Shown one piece after another: positions 7,270 to 14,603 of a DNA stretch of 19,304 bases. Under the pieces are notes generated by a model, which ran no database searches, was not told where the DNA came from, and saw nothing but the letters and a program-made list of their open reading frames with translations. Position 1 is the first letter of the stretch; each line of letters opens with the position of its first letter. Location: contig CAZEIW010000233.1 of assembly GCA_964512305.1 (NCBI GenBank), forward strand, positions 1-19,304, in the 5' to 3' direction. Source of the DNA: CAZEIW01 sp964512305. Its GTDB lineage: Bacteria > Pseudomonadota > Gammaproteobacteria > Burkholderiales > Burkholderiaceae_F. The position numbers were made by a program, and so were the translations under genes.

Positions 7270-8479
7270 GGCCGTGATGGCGCACCATGCCGAACGAAAC
7301 CGCGAACGTGATGAGGGAGGCCGTCGCGACCGTGAGCGCCATCGGGATCGCGGTGCCATTCCACGTCAGGCCCATCAGCGCGCCGATGCCGGCGGCCGAG
7401 ATCTGGATGAAGAACCCGGCAAGCGCCGCGGCGGCGCCCGCGCGGCGCGGGAAGCCCGAGATCGCGCCCGCCTGCGCCAACGGCTGCACGACGCCGTGCG
7501 AGACCACGAACACGAACTGCGGCACCAGGATCGCGGCGACGTGGTGCACCCCCCCAAGCGCCAGCGCCGCCATCGACAGGCCGGCGATCACCTGCACGAT
7601 CGCGCCGCGGTGCAGCCCCGCCGCCAGGCTCGAATGCCGCATCAGGCGCCGGCACCAGAGCGTGCCGAAAAGATACCCGGACACCGTCGCCGACAGGAAG
7701 AATCCGAACACGCCGACCGGCACCTGCAGCACCCGGATCAGCACGAACGACGAACTGGCCAGGAAGGCGAACAAGCCGCCGTAGCTCGCGACGTTGGCGA
7801 GCGTGAAGGCGCGGAAGGCGGGCGAGCGCAGGACCTCCGCGTAGGACTGCCACAGCGCCTTCGGCGCGAGCGCGTTGCGATCGAGGTGGCGGTTGGTCTC
7901 GGACAGCCGGCGCGCGCAGATCGCGGCCAGCAGCAGCGAATTGACGGTCAGGAACCCGAACGCGGCCCGCCAGCCCGAGGCGAGCTGCAGCTGCGCGCCC
8001 ACCGTCGGCCCGGCGACGATCGCGATGCTCATCACCGCGCCCGACGCCGCCAGCAGGCGCGCGCTTTCGCGCGCCTCGTGCAGGTCGCGCGCGATCGCGC
8101 GCGCGGCGACGATGCAGGTGCAGGCGCCGATCGCCTGCAGCATGCGGCCCGCGATCAGCGCCAGGATGCTCGGAGCGGCCCAGCACATCAGGCTGGCGGC
8201 GCAGTGGATCGACACGCCGCCGACGATCACCGGCAGGCGGCCGAAGCGGTCCGAAAGCGGGCCGGCGATCAGCTGCGCACAGGCGAACGACGCGATGAAC
8301 GTCGACAGCGTCCACTGCACCGTCGCGACGCTGGCGCCGAAATCGGCGGCGATCGCCGGCAGCGTCGGCAGGTACAGGTCGGTCGACAGCGGCTGCAGCG
8401 CGAACAGCGCCCCGCTCAGCCACAGGACCAGCGTCGTCGACGGCCTGGTTGCGCGCGCCGGTTCGGCGTAGCGCTCCAT
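7259..8479 (-). CDS. Bcr/CflA-subfamily MFS drug efflux transporter
   Basis: The 406-aa protein looks like a 12-segment major facilitator antiporter of the Bcr/CflA group (DHA1), which exports drugs such as bicyclomycin or sulfonamides, or small peptides, using the proton gradient. LSTDLYLPTLPAIAADF in TM1 (about 31-47) is the subfamily mark. MFS motif A follows as GPLSDRFGRLP after TM2. RMLQAIGACTCIVAARAIARD after TM4 carries the conserved Arg. The second half has weaker motifs, as is common. The ATG at 8479 has only a distant GAAGG before it. Between mutL and this gene lies a 133-nt gap with competing hairpins. The E. coli counterpart order runs mutL straight into miaA, so this gene looks like an insertion. 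The substrate is unknown. Confidence 0.9.
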   Translation of the reverse strand: MERYAEPARATRPSTTLVLWLSGALFALQPLSTDLYLPTLPAIAADFGASVATVQWTLSTFIASFACAQLIAGPLSDRFGRLPVIVGGVSIHCAASLMCWAAPSILALIAGRMLQAIGACTCIVAARAIARDLHEARESARLLAASGAVMSIAIVAGPTVGAQLQLASGWRAAFGFLTVNSLLLAAICARRLSETNRHLDRNALAPKALWQSYAEVLRSPAFRAFTLANVASYGGLFAFLASSSFVLIRVLQVPVGVFGFFLSATVSGYLFGTLWCRRLMRHSSLAAGLHRGAIVQVIAGLSMAALALGGVHHVAAILVPQFVFVVSHGVVQPLAQAGAISGFPRRAGAAAALAGFFIQISAAGIGALMGLTWNGTAIPMALTVATASLITFAVSFGMVRHHGHVG

Positions 8480-8521
8480 CAGGTGTCAGCCTTCAACAGG
8501 CGCATCGTGAGCCTCAGTCCA

Positions 8522-8583
8522 CTCTCCCGCGCTGAGCGGGAGAGAGGCAGGCGTCCCCTCTCACGCTCGCGCGGGAGAGGGGA
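8522..8583. repeat. Paired, mutually exclusive GC-rich hairpins between mutL and the MFS gene
   Basis: Two hairpins stand side by side: 8522-8530 with 8536-8544 (9 bp, 5-nt loop) and 8554-8562 with 8575-8583 (9 bp). The first arm (8522-8532) can instead pair with 8569-8579 over 11 bp, which would break both local stems. The CTCTCCCGC/GCGGGAGAG theme is a type of short intergenic palindrome seen in many proteobacterial genomes. It lies downstream of the mutL stop and in the leader of the MFS gene on the minus strand. It could therefore be a repeat, an RNA-processing or stop signal, or an attenuator. No T-run follows, so a classic intrinsic terminator is unlikely. Confidence 0.6.
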
Positions 8584-8612
8584 GCGTCGAGGAACGGGAC
8601 AACGTGCTGCAA

Positions 8613-10481
8613 TCAGCGGCCCCGCAGGAACAGCCGGTCGAGGTCTTCGATCGCGAGCTGCACCCAGGTCGGCCGGCCGTGGTTGCACTGGTCCGAGCGC
8701 TCCGTCGCCTCCATCTCGCGCAGCAGCGCGTTCATCTCGTCGAGCGTCAGGGCGCGATTGGCGCGGATCGCGCCATGGCAGGCGAGGGTGGCGAGGAGAT
8801 GGTCGCGGCTTTCGGTCAGCACGCGGCTGGCGCCGAACTCGCGCAGGTCGCGCAGCACTTCGCGCGCCAGCTGCGGGGCATCGGCCTGAGCCAGCAGCGC
8901 CGGCAGCGCGCGCAGCGCGAGCTGCGTCGGCGCCGCCGGCCGCAGGTCGAGCCCGATATGCGCCAGCGTCTCGCCGTGCTCCTCGGCGGTCGCGATGTCG
9001 AGCGCGTCGGCGTTGAACACGTGCGGCACCAGCAGCCGCTGCTGAGCGAGCGCGCCGTCGTCGAGGGCGTGCTTGAGCTTCTCGTAGACGACCCGCTCGT
9101 GCGCGGCGTGCATGTCGACGATCACCAGCCCGCGCTGGTTGCGGGCCAGCACGTAGATCCCGCCCAGCTGCGCGATCGCGAAGCCAAGCGGAGGCAACGT
9201 GGGGTCGGTGGCGTCGGCGGCGTTGCCGCGAGCGACCGGTGCGGCCGCTGCCGCAGCCAGCGGTGCCAGCATCGCCAGGTAGTCCGCGATCGGTTGCGCG
9301 ATCCCGAGCGCACCCTGACGCGGCGACCCGGCTGCGTCGCGGCCGGGCAGGGCGGCCGGCATCGGCGCGGCGCCCTGCGCATCGGCAGCCGGGTAGGCAG
9401 CGCCCGTCGCGGCCAGCACGCCCGGATAGGCAGCGCTCCCTACGGCCTGCGCGCCCTGGCCGGCAGCGCCGGCCGCGGCCAGCGCCCGTTGCACCGCATG
9501 CAGCACCAGCTGGTGCACGGCCGAAGCGTCGCGGAACCGCACCTCGATCTTGGTCGGGTGGACGTTCACGTCGACCACGGCCGGATCGATGCGCAGGAAC
9601 AGGCAGTAAGCAGGCTGCGCCCCGCCGTGCAGCACGTCGGCGTAAGCGGCGCGGACCGCATGCGCGAGCACTTTGTCGCGCACGAAGCGGCCATTGACGT
9701 AGAAGTACTGCGCGTCGGCGCGCGCGCGCGCCGCGGTCGGGGCGCCGACCCAGCCGTGAAGCTCCACCCCGGCGGCGCCGGTCTCGATTTCCCGCGCCGA
9801 GGCGGCAAACCCTTCCGGCATCAGCGCGGCCATGCGCGAGCGCAGGGTCGTGGCGGGCGCGTCCAGCAGCGCGCGGGCGTCGTGCCGCAGCGTGAAGCCG
9901 ACCGCGGGGTGCGCAGCCGCGAGGCGTTCCAGGGTGGCCACGCAGTGGGCGAGCTCCGTGGCTTCCGCGCGCAGGAACTTGCGGCGCGCCGGTGTGTTGA
10001 AGAAGAGCTCCGCGACCTCGATCCGCGTACCGGGCGCGCCAGATGCGGGTTCGGGCTCGCCGGCGCTTCCGGCGTCGATGCGCCACGCGTGCTCGGCCTC
10101 GCGGGTGCGCGAGGTGATGCTCACGGCCGCCACCGACGCGATCGCCGCCAGCGCCTCGCCGCGGAATCCCAGCGACGCGACGTGCTCGAGGTCGTCGAGG
10201 CTCGCGATCTTGCTGGTCGCATGGCGGGCGAGCGCGAGGCGCAACTCGTCGCGCGCGATCCCGACGCCGTCGTCGGCGACGCTGATGCGGCGCACGCCGC
10301 CGCCCTGCAGCCAGACGTCGATGCGGGTCGCCGAGGCGTCGAGTGCGTTCTCGACCAGTTCTTTGACCACCGAGGCGGGCCGTTCGACGACCTCGCCGGC
10401 GGCGATCTGGCTCACCAGCGTGTCGGGCAGCAGACGGATCGAGCGGGCGGTGGAGGGACGCGCGAGGTCCAGGGGGGGCAT
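8613..10481 (-). CDS. mutL: DNA mismatch repair protein MutL, endonuclease type
   Basis: MutL couples mismatch recognition by MutS to strand incision. The 622-aa protein has the GHKL ATPase motifs ELVENALDA (41-49), DDGVGI (70-75) and GFRGEAL (105-111). NVHPTKIEVRF lies at the end of the second N-terminal domain. An Ala/Pro/Gly-rich linker (about residues 330-425) contains short AAYPG/AAYPA repeats. The C-terminal dimerisation domain carries DMHAAHERVVYE (456-467), which fits the nicking-endonuclease motif D-x-H-A-x2-E-x4-E. ACHGAIRA near 567 and CNHGRP near 599 are further metal-site motifs. E. coli MutL lacks this site and depends on MutH. The start is ATG 10481. The frame stays open upstream into the repeat, but those residues are repeat-derived. 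TATAAT stands just before the ATG. Confidence 0.96.
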   Translation of the reverse strand: MPPLDLARPSTARSIRLLPDTLVSQIAAGEVVERPASVVKELVENALDASATRIDVWLQGGGVRRISVADDGVGIARDELRLALARHATSKIASLDDLEHVASLGFRGEALAAIASVAAVSITSRTREAEHAWRIDAGSAGEPEPASGAPGTRIEVAELFFNTPARRKFLRAEATELAHCVATLERLAAAHPAVGFTLRHDARALLDAPATTLRSRMAALMPEGFAASAREIETGAAGVELHGWVGAPTAARARADAQYFYVNGRFVRDKVLAHAVRAAYADVLHGGAQPAYCLFLRIDPAVVDVNVHPTKIEVRFRDASAVHQLVLHAVQRALAAAGAAGQGAQAVGSAAYPGVLAATGAAYPAADAQGAAPMPAALPGRDAAGSPRQGALGIAQPIADYLAMLAPLAAAAAAPVARGNAADATDPTLPPLGFAIAQLGGIYVLARNQRGLVIVDMHAAHERVVYEKLKHALDDGALAQQRLLVPHVFNADALDIATAEEHGETLAHIGLDLRPAAPTQLALRALPALLAQADAPQLAREVLRDLREFGASRVLTESRDHLLATLACHGAIRANRALTLDEMNALLREMEATERSDQCNHGRPTWVQLAIEDLDRLFLRGR

Positions 10482-10487
10482 GTGGCA

Positions 10488-10493
10488 ATTATA
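10488..10493 (-). promoter_or_regulatory. Possible -10 box (TATAAT) directly before mutL
   Basis: A perfect TATAAT occurs on the minus strand six bases before the mutL ATG, in a locally AT-rich spot of an otherwise GC-rich window. No good -35 hexamer is found at 16-18 bp spacing. Transcription from it would begin at or next to the A of the ATG and give a leaderless message, consistent with the absence of a Shine-Dalgarno. It may also be chance. Confidence 0.35.
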
Positions 10494-10518
10494 TGGACGG
10501 GGTTGCGGCCGAAGTTCC

Positions 10519-10652
10519 GGGCGTTGTGCCAATGCGCCGACGTGGATGGCCGGGACAAGCCCGGCCATGACGATGCCATTGGCAATCCCGGAATAGGCGT
10601 CATCCCCGGGCGCAGTCCCGGGGATCCACGTTGGCGCATTGGCACAACGCCC
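10519..10652. repeat. Palindromic REP-like doublet, copy 2 (inverted relative to copy 1)
   Basis: The same element as at 6174-6313, in the opposite orientation, lies between the livF end and the mutL start. The arms are 10519-10547 and 10624-10652, 29 bp with a single mismatch (at 10631). The internal hairpin units are 10535-10572 (GGCCGGG type) and 10598-10636 (CCCCGGG type). The 25-nt spacer matches that of copy 1, read on the other strand, at all but three positions. The outer parts of the arms (beyond GCGCCGACGTGGA) differ from those of copy 1, yet they are complementary to each other. It could insulate the liv operon from mutL, since both are read on the minus strand. Confidence 0.93.
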
Positions 10653-10662
10653 AAACCCAGGC

Positions 10663-11397
10663 TCACTTCGCCGCCGCCTTGATCCCCAGGTACGTCGCCG
10701 CCACCCTGTCGTTGCCCGCCAGATCCCCGCTCGGACCGTGCAGCGCGATCTCGCCGGTTTCGAGCACGTAGCCGTAGTCGGCCACCTGCAGCGCGGCGCG
10801 CGCGTTCTGCTCCACCAGGAGCACGCTGATGCCGCGTCCTTTCAGCTCGGCGATCGTGCGGAAGATCTCGCGCACGTTGAGCGGCGCCAGCCCCAGGCTG
10901 GGCTCGTCGAGCATCAGCAGCCGCGGCCGCGCCATCAGCGCCCGACCCAGCGCGAGCATCTGGCGCTCGCCGCCCGACAACGTTCCGGCGAGCTGCCGGT
11001 GGCGTTCGCGCAGGCGCGGAAAGAGCTCGTAGACCGCGTCCCGATCGGCTTCGATGCCGCTTTCCCGCCGGCGGCGGCGCACCAGCGCACCGAGCTCGAG
11101 GTTGTCGGCGACGCTCATCTCCGCGAACAGCTCGCGCTTCTCCGGCACCAGGCACAGGCCGCGCTCGACCCGGTGCTCGACGGCCAGCCGCGACAGCGGT
11201 TCGCCTTCGAACAGCAGCGTGCCGCGCGCCGGCAGCAGACCCATGATCGCCGCCATCGTGGTGGTCTTGCCGGCGCCGTTCGGCCCGATCACCGTGACGA
11301 TGCGGCCGGCTTCGACGCGCAGCGAAATGCGGTGCACGGCTTCGACCTTGCCGTAGCTGACGGTCAGATTGTCGACCTCGAGCAGCGGATCCGTCAT
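10663..11397 (-). CDS. livF: Branched-chain amino-acid type ABC transporter, ATP-binding protein LivF
   Basis: The 244-aa ATPase is one of the two nucleotide-binding subunits of a HAAT-family importer for branched-chain or related amino acids, acting on the cytoplasmic face. Walker A is GPNGAGKTT at 38-46. The Q-loop region runs CLVPEKRELFAEMSVADNLELGA. The ABC signature is LSGGERQMLALGRAL, Walker B is LLMLDEPSLGLAP, and the switch histidine of most ABC proteins is replaced by Q in LLVEQNA, as is normal for LivF. The ATG at 11397 lies 8 nt after the stop of the fused LivM-LivG gene. The short product and the VEQNA motif separate it from LivG, which has VEHDM. Confidence 0.94.
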   Translation of the reverse strand: MTDPLLEVDNLTVSYGKVEAVHRISLRVEAGRIVTVIGPNGAGKTTTMAAIMGLLPARGTLLFEGEPLSRLAVEHRVERGLCLVPEKRELFAEMSVADNLELGALVRRRRRESGIEADRDAVYELFPRLRERHRQLAGTLSGGERQMLALGRALMARPRLLMLDEPSLGLAPLNVREIFRTIAELKGRGISVLLVEQNARAALQVADYGYVLETGEIALHGPSGDLAGNDRVAATYLGIKAAAK

Positions 11398-11405
11398 CGC
11401 GGCGC

Positions 11406-13271
11406 CTACGCCACTCCGCCGAGGTACGCCTCCAGCACGGCGGGATCGCGCTGGACGACGGCCGGCACGCCCTCGGCCAGCTTGGAGCCGAAGTCCATCA
11501 CGACCAGGCGGTCGGCCAGCCCCATCACGAAGTCCATGTCGTGCTCGACCAGCAGCACGCTGATGCCCTGCGCGCGCAGCTCGCGCAGCAGGGCGGCGAG
11601 CTCGAGCTTCTCCTGGTATCGCAGGCCCGCGGCCGGCTCGTCGAGCAGCAGCAGCTGCGGATCGGCGGCGAGCGCGCGGGCGATCTCGACCAGGCGCTGC
11701 CGGCCCAGCGCCAGCGTTCCCGCCGGGTCGAACAGGTGCGCGCCCAGCCCCACCCGCGCGGCCTGGCGCGCCGCTTCGGCGAGCAGGCGCGCCTCCTGCG
11801 CGCGCTCGAGCCGCAGGCAGGCGCGCAGCACCCCGGCGCCGGCGCGCCGGCCGGCGCCGATCGCGACGTTGTCGAGCACGGTCATCGAGTCGACCAGCTT
11901 CACGTGCTGGAAGGTGCGCGCCAGCCCGCGCGTGGCGACTTCGTAGGATTCCAGGTTCGAGATCGGCCGGCCGTCGAACACGACCTCGCCGCCGCCGAGC
12001 GCGAGGTAGCCGCTGATCAGGTTGAAGGTCGTGCTCTTGCCAGCGCCGTTGGGCCCGATCAGGCCCAGGATCTCGCCGGCCTTCACGTCGAAGCTGACGT
12101 CGCGCACCGCGATCAGGCCGCCGAACTGCTTGCGCACCGCGCGCACCTCGAGCAGCGGCGCGTTCCGCGCCGAAACCCCCGGGCTGCCGCCGGGGCGCGT
12201 ACGCGCGGCCAGCGGCTGCGCCGGTACCGTCGGCGCGCCGCGCCGATCGCCGATGAGCCGCCCCAGCATCGACCAGATGCCGTCGGGGGCCCAGCGCAGC
12301 AGCAGCAGCATGATGATGGCGAACACGATGATCTCGAACTGCCCGCTCTGCCCGAGCAGCCGCGGCAGCGTCTCCTGCAGCACGTCCTTGAGCACCGTGA
12401 TCAGCGTGGCGCCGATCACGGCGCCCCAGACGTTGCCGGCGCCGCCGACCACCGCCATGAACAGGTACTCGATGCCCGCATAGAGGCTGAACGGCGTCGG
12501 GTTGACGAAGCGCTGCAGGTGCGCATACAGCCACCCCGAAAGGCAGGCGAGCAGCGCGGCATAGATGAAGACCAGGATCCGCAGCCGCGCCGGCGCCAGC
12601 CCGAACGCCTCGACCATGTTCGCGCGCCCCTTGAGCGCCCGGATCGCGCGGCCCAACCGCGAATCGAGCAGGTTGCGCGTCGCCCACAGGCTGCCGAGCG
12701 CCAGCGTCCACACCAACCCGTAGAAGAGCCGCGGATCGGTCAGCTCGACGCCGAAAACCGACAGCGGCGGCACGCCGGTCAGCCCCGTGAAGCCCCCCAG
12801 CGCCGGCATGACGCCGAACAGGTAGTACAGGCTGATTCCCCATGCGAGCGTGGCCAGCGGCAGGTAGTGGCCCCGCATTCTCAGCGTGATGAAGCCGAGC
12901 ACGAACGAAACCAACGCGGTCGCGAGCAGCGCCGCCGGCAGCGTCAGCCACGGCGAGACGCCGTAGCGCGTCGTCAGCACCGCGGTCGTATAGGCGCCCA
13001 GGCCGACGAAGGCCGCCTGCCCGAACGAGGTCTGGCCGGCAACGCCGGTCAGCAGCACCAGGCCGAGCGTGACGATGCTCGCAAGGCCGATGTAGTTGAA
13101 CAGCGTGACGTAGAAGGCCGGCGCGAACAGCGGTACCCCGACGATGACGGCGAGCGCCGCGGCAAGCGCCAGGCGGGCCGGCGTCACCCGTCGCGTCGGG
13201 CCGTGCAGATGGCGCGGCAGGCCGGCCGCGTGCACCGGGGCGTCGTCGGGAGCCGGTCGCGACGCCGTCAC
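11406..13271 (-). CDS. Fused LivM permease-LivG ATPase of the same ABC transporter
   Basis: A single 621-aa frame joins a LivM-type permease to a LivG-type ATPase. Residues 1 to about 345 hold many hydrophobic segments and the LivM landmarks LTGVAGQTSFGQAAFVGLGAY, GHYLPLATLAWG, SRLGRAIRALKGRANMVEAFG and AVVGGAGNVWGAVIGA. A Pro/Gly/Arg-rich linker follows. Then comes an ATPase with GLIGPNGAGKSTT, a Q-loop TRGLARTFQHVKL, Walker B LLLLDEPAAGL and VEHDMDFVMGLADR. The ABC signature reads LALGRQRLVEIARAL, drifted from the usual LSYGQ of LivG. The frame is uninterrupted through the linker, so the fusion is real in this sequence and not a frameshift. The start is a GTG whose GTGA overlaps the livH stop. 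Such fusions are known in Burkholderiales. Confidence 0.93.
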   Translation of the reverse strand: MTASRPAPDDAPVHAAGLPRHLHGPTRRVTPARLALAAALAVIVGVPLFAPAFYVTLFNYIGLASIVTLGLVLLTGVAGQTSFGQAAFVGLGAYTTAVLTTRYGVSPWLTLPAALLATALVSFVLGFITLRMRGHYLPLATLAWGISLYYLFGVMPALGGFTGLTGVPPLSVFGVELTDPRLFYGLVWTLALGSLWATRNLLDSRLGRAIRALKGRANMVEAFGLAPARLRILVFIYAALLACLSGWLYAHLQRFVNPTPFSLYAGIEYLFMAVVGGAGNVWGAVIGATLITVLKDVLQETLPRLLGQSGQFEIIVFAIIMLLLLRWAPDGIWSMLGRLIGDRRGAPTVPAQPLAARTRPGGSPGVSARNAPLLEVRAVRKQFGGLIAVRDVSFDVKAGEILGLIGPNGAGKSTTFNLISGYLALGGGEVVFDGRPISNLESYEVATRGLARTFQHVKLVDSMTVLDNVAIGAGRRAGAGVLRACLRLERAQEARLLAEAARQAARVGLGAHLFDPAGTLALGRQRLVEIARALAADPQLLLLDEPAAGLRYQEKLELAALLRELRAQGISVLLVEHDMDFVMGLADRLVVMDFGSKLAEGVPAVVQRDPAVLEAYLGGVA

Positions 13272-14308
13272 TGCTCGCCTTCCTCCTGGTGGTGCGAGGT
13301 GAGCGACAGCCAGAGCAGCACCGGCAGGATCAGCGTGAACACGATCACTTCCTTGTATTCACTGGCCCAGAAGGACGCGAACGACTCCAGCAGACCGACC
13401 AGAATCGCGCCGGCGAGCGCGGCCGGATAGCTGGCCAGGCCGGCGACGATCGCGGCCACGAACCCTTTCAGGCCGATCAGGAAGCCCGAGTCGTAGTAGA
13501 TCGTCGTGATCGGGCCGATCAGCACGCCCGACAGCGTGCCGAGCAGCGCCGCGAACCCGAAGCTGAGCGTGCCGGCGGCATCGGGGCTGAAGCCGATCAG
13601 GCGCGCGCCGGTGCGGTTGTAGGCGGTCGCGCGCAGCGCCTTGCCGTACAGCGTGCGCCCGAAGAACAGATAGAGCCCCGCGATCAGCGCCAGCACGGTC
13701 GCCACGATCCACAAGCTCTGCGCGCTGATGTCGAGCCCGGCCAGCTGGAAGTGGCGCTCGGAGAATGCAGGCGTGCGCGTGCCTTCGGCGCCGAAGAACA
13801 GCAGCCCGAGGCCGGTGAGGGCGAGGTGGACCGCGACCGAGGCGATCAGCAAGACCAGCACCGAGGACTGCGCCAGCGGCCGGTAGGCCACCCGGTAGAG
13901 CAGGGGCCCGAGCGGCGTGACAAGCGCCACTGTCAGTGCGATCTGCCACGCCAGCGCCGGCTGACGCGGTGCGAGCCAGGCGGCGGCCGCGGTCACCAGC
14001 ACCGCCGGTCCCAGCGTGCGCAGTGCCATCAGGGCGGCCGCACGAACCGCGTGCGCGCGCAGCATCGCGATTCCGTCGAGCAGCGTCGCCACCGCGGCGA
14101 GGGTCAGCAGCAGCCATGCCGACCCCGGCAGCCTGCCGTTTTGCAGGCTGGCGAGCGACAGGGCGCCGTAGGCCACGAACTCGCCCTGCGGAATGAAAAT
14201 CACTCGCGTCACCGCGAAGACGAGCACCAGCGCCACCGACAACAACGCGTAGATGGCGCCGTTGGTCAGCCCGTCCTGGGCCAGTAGTGCGGCGATCTCC
14301 GCATTCAT
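13268..14308 (-). CDS. livH: Branched-chain amino-acid type ABC transporter permease LivH
   Basis: The 346-aa permease has the LivH N-terminus GLTNGAIYALLSVALVLVFAVTRVIFIPQGEFVAYGAL. It also has the coupling-helix region FFGRTLYGKALRATAYNRTGARLIGFSPD. Conserved GPITTIYYDSGFLIGLKGFVAAIVAGLASYPAALAGAILVGLLESF follows toward the C-terminus. It is longer than E. coli LivH because of about 50 extra, mostly hydrophobic residues between the first and the YRPL segments. It would pair with the LivM half of the next gene to form the membrane channel. The ATG at 14308 overlaps the stop of a 22-codon ORF as ATGA. No Shine-Dalgarno of its own is seen, so it may depend on re-initiation after that ORF. The periplasmic binding protein gene is absent from both sides. 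Confidence 0.94.
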   Translation of the reverse strand: MNAEIAALLAQDGLTNGAIYALLSVALVLVFAVTRVIFIPQGEFVAYGALSLASLQNGRLPGSAWLLLTLAAVATLLDGIAMLRAHAVRAAALMALRTLGPAVLVTAAAAWLAPRQPALAWQIALTVALVTPLGPLLYRVAYRPLAQSSVLVLLIASVAVHLALTGLGLLFFGAEGTRTPAFSERHFQLAGLDISAQSLWIVATVLALIAGLYLFFGRTLYGKALRATAYNRTGARLIGFSPDAAGTLSFGFAALLGTLSGVLIGPITTIYYDSGFLIGLKGFVAAIVAGLASYPAALAGAILVGLLESFASFWASEYKEVIVFTLILPVLLWLSLTSHHQEEGEQ

Positions 14309-14373
14309 CGGCCGGCGCCGTGGAGGGCGAACTCCAGCGACGACCGCGATCGGGCCGGTTGCAAGGCTTTCAT
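14305..14373 (-). CDS. 22-aa upstream ORF coupled to livH (leader peptide or gene remnant)
   Basis: An ATG at 14373 opens a 22-codon frame (MKALQPARSRSSLEFALHGAGR). It is preceded 11 nt upstream by AGGAGA (14384-14389), the strongest ribosome-binding site I see in the window. Its TGA overlaps the livH ATG (ATGA). The peptide is basic and matches no family I know. It holds a single leucine pair and no run of Leu/Ile/Val codons, so attenuation by amino-acid starvation is not supported. It may be a coupling leader, or the start of a lost upstream gene such as livK whose signal peptide began with MK. A later start for livH is an alternative. Confidence 0.45.
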   Translation of the reverse strand: MKALQPARSRSSLEFALHGAGR

Positions 14374-14383
14374 ACAGGTTTTG

Positions 14384-14389
14384 TCTCCT
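14384..14389 (-). promoter_or_regulatory. Ribosome-binding site of the liv operon (AGGAGA)
   Basis: AGGAGA on the minus strand, 11 nt before the ATG at 14373, lies in a short AT-rich patch (about 14370-14400). It serves the 22-codon ORF, not livH directly, because livH begins 76 nt further on. The spacing is somewhat long. Confidence 0.6.
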
Positions 14390-14531
14390 CTACGGATATT
14401 CTCGCAGGTCCGGCCCGCGTCCGGGAGCGGCCGCCGTCGCGCGGACGCCGCCGGGTGACGATCGCCAGGGTCGCGTAACATGCGATCCTCGCGCACGCGC
14501 GCCGGGACCCTGACCCCTAAGCGGGAAGACG

Positions 14532-14590
14532 GGCTCGCGTTCCTGCCGGCCCGCGCCGGCAATGGCCGGCGCAGGCAGCGGCGGCGAGCC
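14532..14590 (+). promoter_or_regulatory. Long imperfect stem-loop in the dedA leader
   Basis: Segments 14532-14538 and 14584-14590 (GGCTCGC/GCGAGCC) and 14553-14560 and 14565-14572 (GCGCCGGC/GCCGGCGC) are complementary. A further CTGCC/GGCAG pairing lies between them. The apical tetraloop is AATG and contains the ATG at 14562. The structure lies in the mRNA leader if dedA starts at 14604. It would bury an upstream start codon or act as a stability element. Function is inferred only. Confidence 0.5.
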
Positions 14591-14603
14591 GCCTTCGACC
14601 CGC

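Noticed and set aside
10482..10568. N-terminal extension of mutL beginning MAGLVPAIHV
   Set aside because: Encoded by repeat copy 2, not by MutL; the ATPase domain begins right after the ATG at 10481.
11406..13271. LivM-LivG joining as a frameshift or lost stop codon
   Set aside because: One frame runs through a plausible Pro/Gly linker with normal codon use, and the same kind of fusion is known in related bacteria.
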